From: Salinicoccus kekensis
Lineage (GTDB): Bacteria > Bacillota > Bacilli > Staphylococcales > Salinicoccaceae
DNA: 64,000 nt
Assembly: GCF_900220995.1 (NCBI RefSeq)
Contig: NZ_OBQF01000001.1
Span: 868,001 to 932,000 of the forward strand
Reading direction: 5' to 3'
Position numbers and translations under genes: made by a program. The notes beneath the pieces were generated by a model. It worked only from the letters and a program-made list of their open reading frames with translations, was not told where the DNA came from and searched no databases. Shown here one piece after another: positions 63,101 through 64,000 of the stretch. Positions within the stretch are counted from its first letter, which is position 1. Each line of letters begins with the position of its first letter.

Positions 63101-63214
63101 TTGTTTATAATATACCATAGAATGATGAAATTCACATCACTTTATATGTAATTTTAAAATAAAAAAAGACCTCTTCACAGCCCATACAAAGATTCAATAT
63201 ATTATATATAGCTA

Positions 63215-63244
63215 TTGACTTGATGTGATGCGATGGGTTATAAT
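63215..63244 (+). promoter_or_regulatory. Promoter of tRNA-Leu
   Basis: TTGACT (63215-63220), 18-bp spacer, TATAAT (63239-63244), 27 bp before the tRNA. Confidence 0.7.
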
Positions 63245-63271
63245 TCTATTGTTGCTTAAAAATATTGCGAT

Positions 63272-63356
63272 GCCACCATGGCGGAATTGGCAGACGCGTC
63301 GGATTCAAAATCCGATGGCCGTAAAGGCCGTGCCGGTTCGACCCCGGCTGGTGGTA
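63272..63356 (+). tRNA. tRNA-Leu (CAA)
   Basis: Acceptor GCCACCA/TGGTGGT, anticodon loop TTCAAAA (CAA), long variable arm with GGCCG/TAAAG-type stem, T-loop TTCGACC. CCA not encoded. Confidence 0.94.
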
Positions 63357-63370
63357 CTAAATGAAATACC

Positions 63371-63407
63371 AAGACTTTCAACAATTTAGTTGAAAGTCTT
63401 TTTTTAT
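63371..63407 (+). terminator. Terminator of tRNA-Leu
   Basis: AAGACTTTCAAC-AATTTA-GTTGAAAGTCTT followed by seven T. Confidence 0.92.
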
Positions 63408-63618
63408 GTAAAATCTGACTGTCTTGCCAAACCCTCCATTCTTTGGAATTAATCAATCCAACGGACATTTGTTGAAAATATATGATTTTTGCTACAACAA
63501 CAGACGAGGCTCTAATGACCCATCAACTAGAGGCTGATGTCCCTAAAACCCCTGCCTATTCTACAATCCCGGCTGATAATACTAGCACCCCTGGAGACAT
63601 TCTCCAGGGGTGCTTTTT
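63408..63618 (+). other. Unassigned stretch ending in a strong orphan terminator
   Basis: After the tRNA-Leu terminator there are about 175 bases without a credible frame, then a perfect 14-bp stem (63584-63597 with 63601-63614, loop CAT) followed by T's on the plus strand. Nothing upstream needs this terminator, because tRNA-Leu already has one. It could end an unrecognised small RNA or be the remains of a lost gene. Confidence 0.4.
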
Positions 63619-63643
63619 TATTGCATATATTTTTGAACATTAA

Positions 63644-63676
63644 AAAACCGGCTGCATAAGCAACCGGCCGGTTTAT
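63644..63676 (-). terminator. Terminator of the minus-strand tRNA cluster
   Basis: On the minus strand AAACCGGC...GCCGGTTTTTTAAT: CCGGTTGC/GCAGCCGG arms followed by T's. Confidence 0.75.
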
Positions 63677-63712
63677 AACAATCAATTTAATTATGAAACA
63701 AAATAAATAAAA

Positions 63713-63787
63713 TGGAGCGGAAGATAGGATTTGAACCTATGTCTTGCTTCAGGAAGAAGCATGTTCTAAGCACTGAACTACTTCCGC
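63713..63787 (-). tRNA. tRNA-Gly (TCC), probable non-proteinogenic type
   Basis: Acceptor GCGGAAG/CTTCCGC, anticodon stem TGCTT/AAGCA with loop CTTCCTG (anticodon TCC), discriminator T, CCA encoded (63713-63715). The D-loop reads AGTGCTTA: the universal G18-G19 is G-C here, so the G19-C56 tertiary pair is lost. The T-stem is A/T-rich (ATAGG/CCTAT). In staphylococci special tRNA-Gly(UCC) species with altered G18/G19 and weak T-stems bind EF-Tu poorly and donate glycine to FemXAB for pentaglycine bridges. Confidence 0.85.
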
Positions 63788-63807
63788 ATTGTATGGAAGG
63801 ATTCCAA

Positions 63808-63878
<71 letters not shown>

Positions 63879-63887
63879 AGAAAAGTA

Positions 63888-63959
63888 CTGGGCTGGAAGG
63901 ATTCGAACCTTCGCATGACGAGACCAAAACCCGTTGCCTTACCGCTTGGCTACAGCCCA
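63888..63959 (-). tRNA. tRNA-Gln (TTG)
   Basis: Acceptor TGGGCTG/CAGCCCA, anticodon loop TTTTGGT (TTG), T-loop TTCGAAT, discriminator G. The normal D-loop (AAGCGGTAA) contrasts with the neighbouring tRNA-Gly. Confidence 0.94.
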
Positions 63960-63965
63960 ATAAAA

Positions 63966-64000
63966 TGGGGCGACCGATGGGAATCGAACCCACGAATGCC
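63966..64000 (-). tRNA. tRNA-His, 3' part (cut by window edge)
   Basis: The minus strand reads GGCATTCGTGGGTTCGATTC, then CCATCGGTCGCCCCA: variable region, complete T-arm, acceptor 3' side with C73 and CCA. C73 and the overall sequence match tRNA-His; the anticodon lies outside the window. Confidence 0.8.

Noticed and set aside
63256..63468. 70-codon minus-strand frame containing GVEPARPLRPSDFESDA
   Set aside because: It is antisense to tRNA-Leu; this is the well-known false protein translated from tRNA-Leu sequence.

Overview
The window looks like a piece of chromosome from a Staphylococcaceae member with moderate G+C, most likely Salinicoccus or a close relative. This is inferred from gene content and order, not from a database search. 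Diagnostic features are hemE-hemH-hemY beside a TRAP/HmoB gene, ecsAB-hit-ytxH-prsA, the yhaM-yhaN-yhaO-yheA-yheB run, AirSR with its cysteine cluster, comK with an IDEAL-domain gene, an LPXTG tail, and a tRNA-Gly(TCC) resembling the staphylococcal type that feeds peptidoglycan pentaglycine bridges. Strongly acidic exported proteins (PrsA tail, sugar dehydrogenase linker) fit a halotolerant host. I see no insertion sequence, prophage, CRISPR array or rRNA gene.

Layout. Bases 1-3700: a DUF1697 fragment, a MerR/TipAS regulator, a thermonuclease, a YodB/QsrR-type regulator divergent from a catechol dioxygenase, a candidate Fur-controlled small RNA, a tiny membrane protein and two tRNAs. 3.8-12 kb: metabolic genes (PQQ-type sugar dehydrogenase, aldo/keto reductase, GH25 protein, HMG-CoA lyase with a class III CoA-transferase, MgtC, tautomerase), then comK and an IDEAL protein. 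12-21 kb: lipoate ligase, the coproporphyrin-dependent haem operon, HmoB, EcsAB, HIT, YtxH, PrsA. 21-32 kb: two inverted, very similar glutamate/dicarboxylate symporter genes flanking the RNA/DNA-processing block yhaM-N-O, yheA and yheB plus a small XRE regulator. 32-42 kb: AirSR, a DsbB/thioredoxin-like pair, a pseudouridine synthase, ppk-ppx-fumC and a NagB-like gene. 43-48 kb: an LPXTG remnant, nfrA-trmL-queG, and an ABC-F ribosome-protection protein with a terminator-like leader. 48-53.4 kb: a copper/cadmium island (CopB, CopY, CadC, CadA) with recognisable operators. 53.4-63 kb: glycerate kinase, D-serine dehydratase, Maf, HD hydrolase, YceI, S9 peptidase, a Usp-like protein and the psuG-psuK pseudouridine pathway. 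The window ends in tRNA-Leu on the plus strand and a minus-strand tRNA cluster (His-Gln-Cys-Gly).

The most unusual observations are: (1) three non-coding tandem arrays at about 21.29-21.53, 42.74-42.96 and 54.58-54.82 kb. Each has about five units of 51-52 bp built from alternating inverted arms. The arm sequence differs in each array while the geometry, and in two of them the loop consensus, is conserved. (2) A C-rich, terminator-ended transcript at about 3103-3229 with Fur-like boxes around its promoter, resembling staphylococcal IsrR. (3) A tRNA-Gly(TCC) with the D-loop G19 replaced by C. (4) An attenuator-like leader before the ABC-F gene in which the terminator T-tract abuts the start codon.
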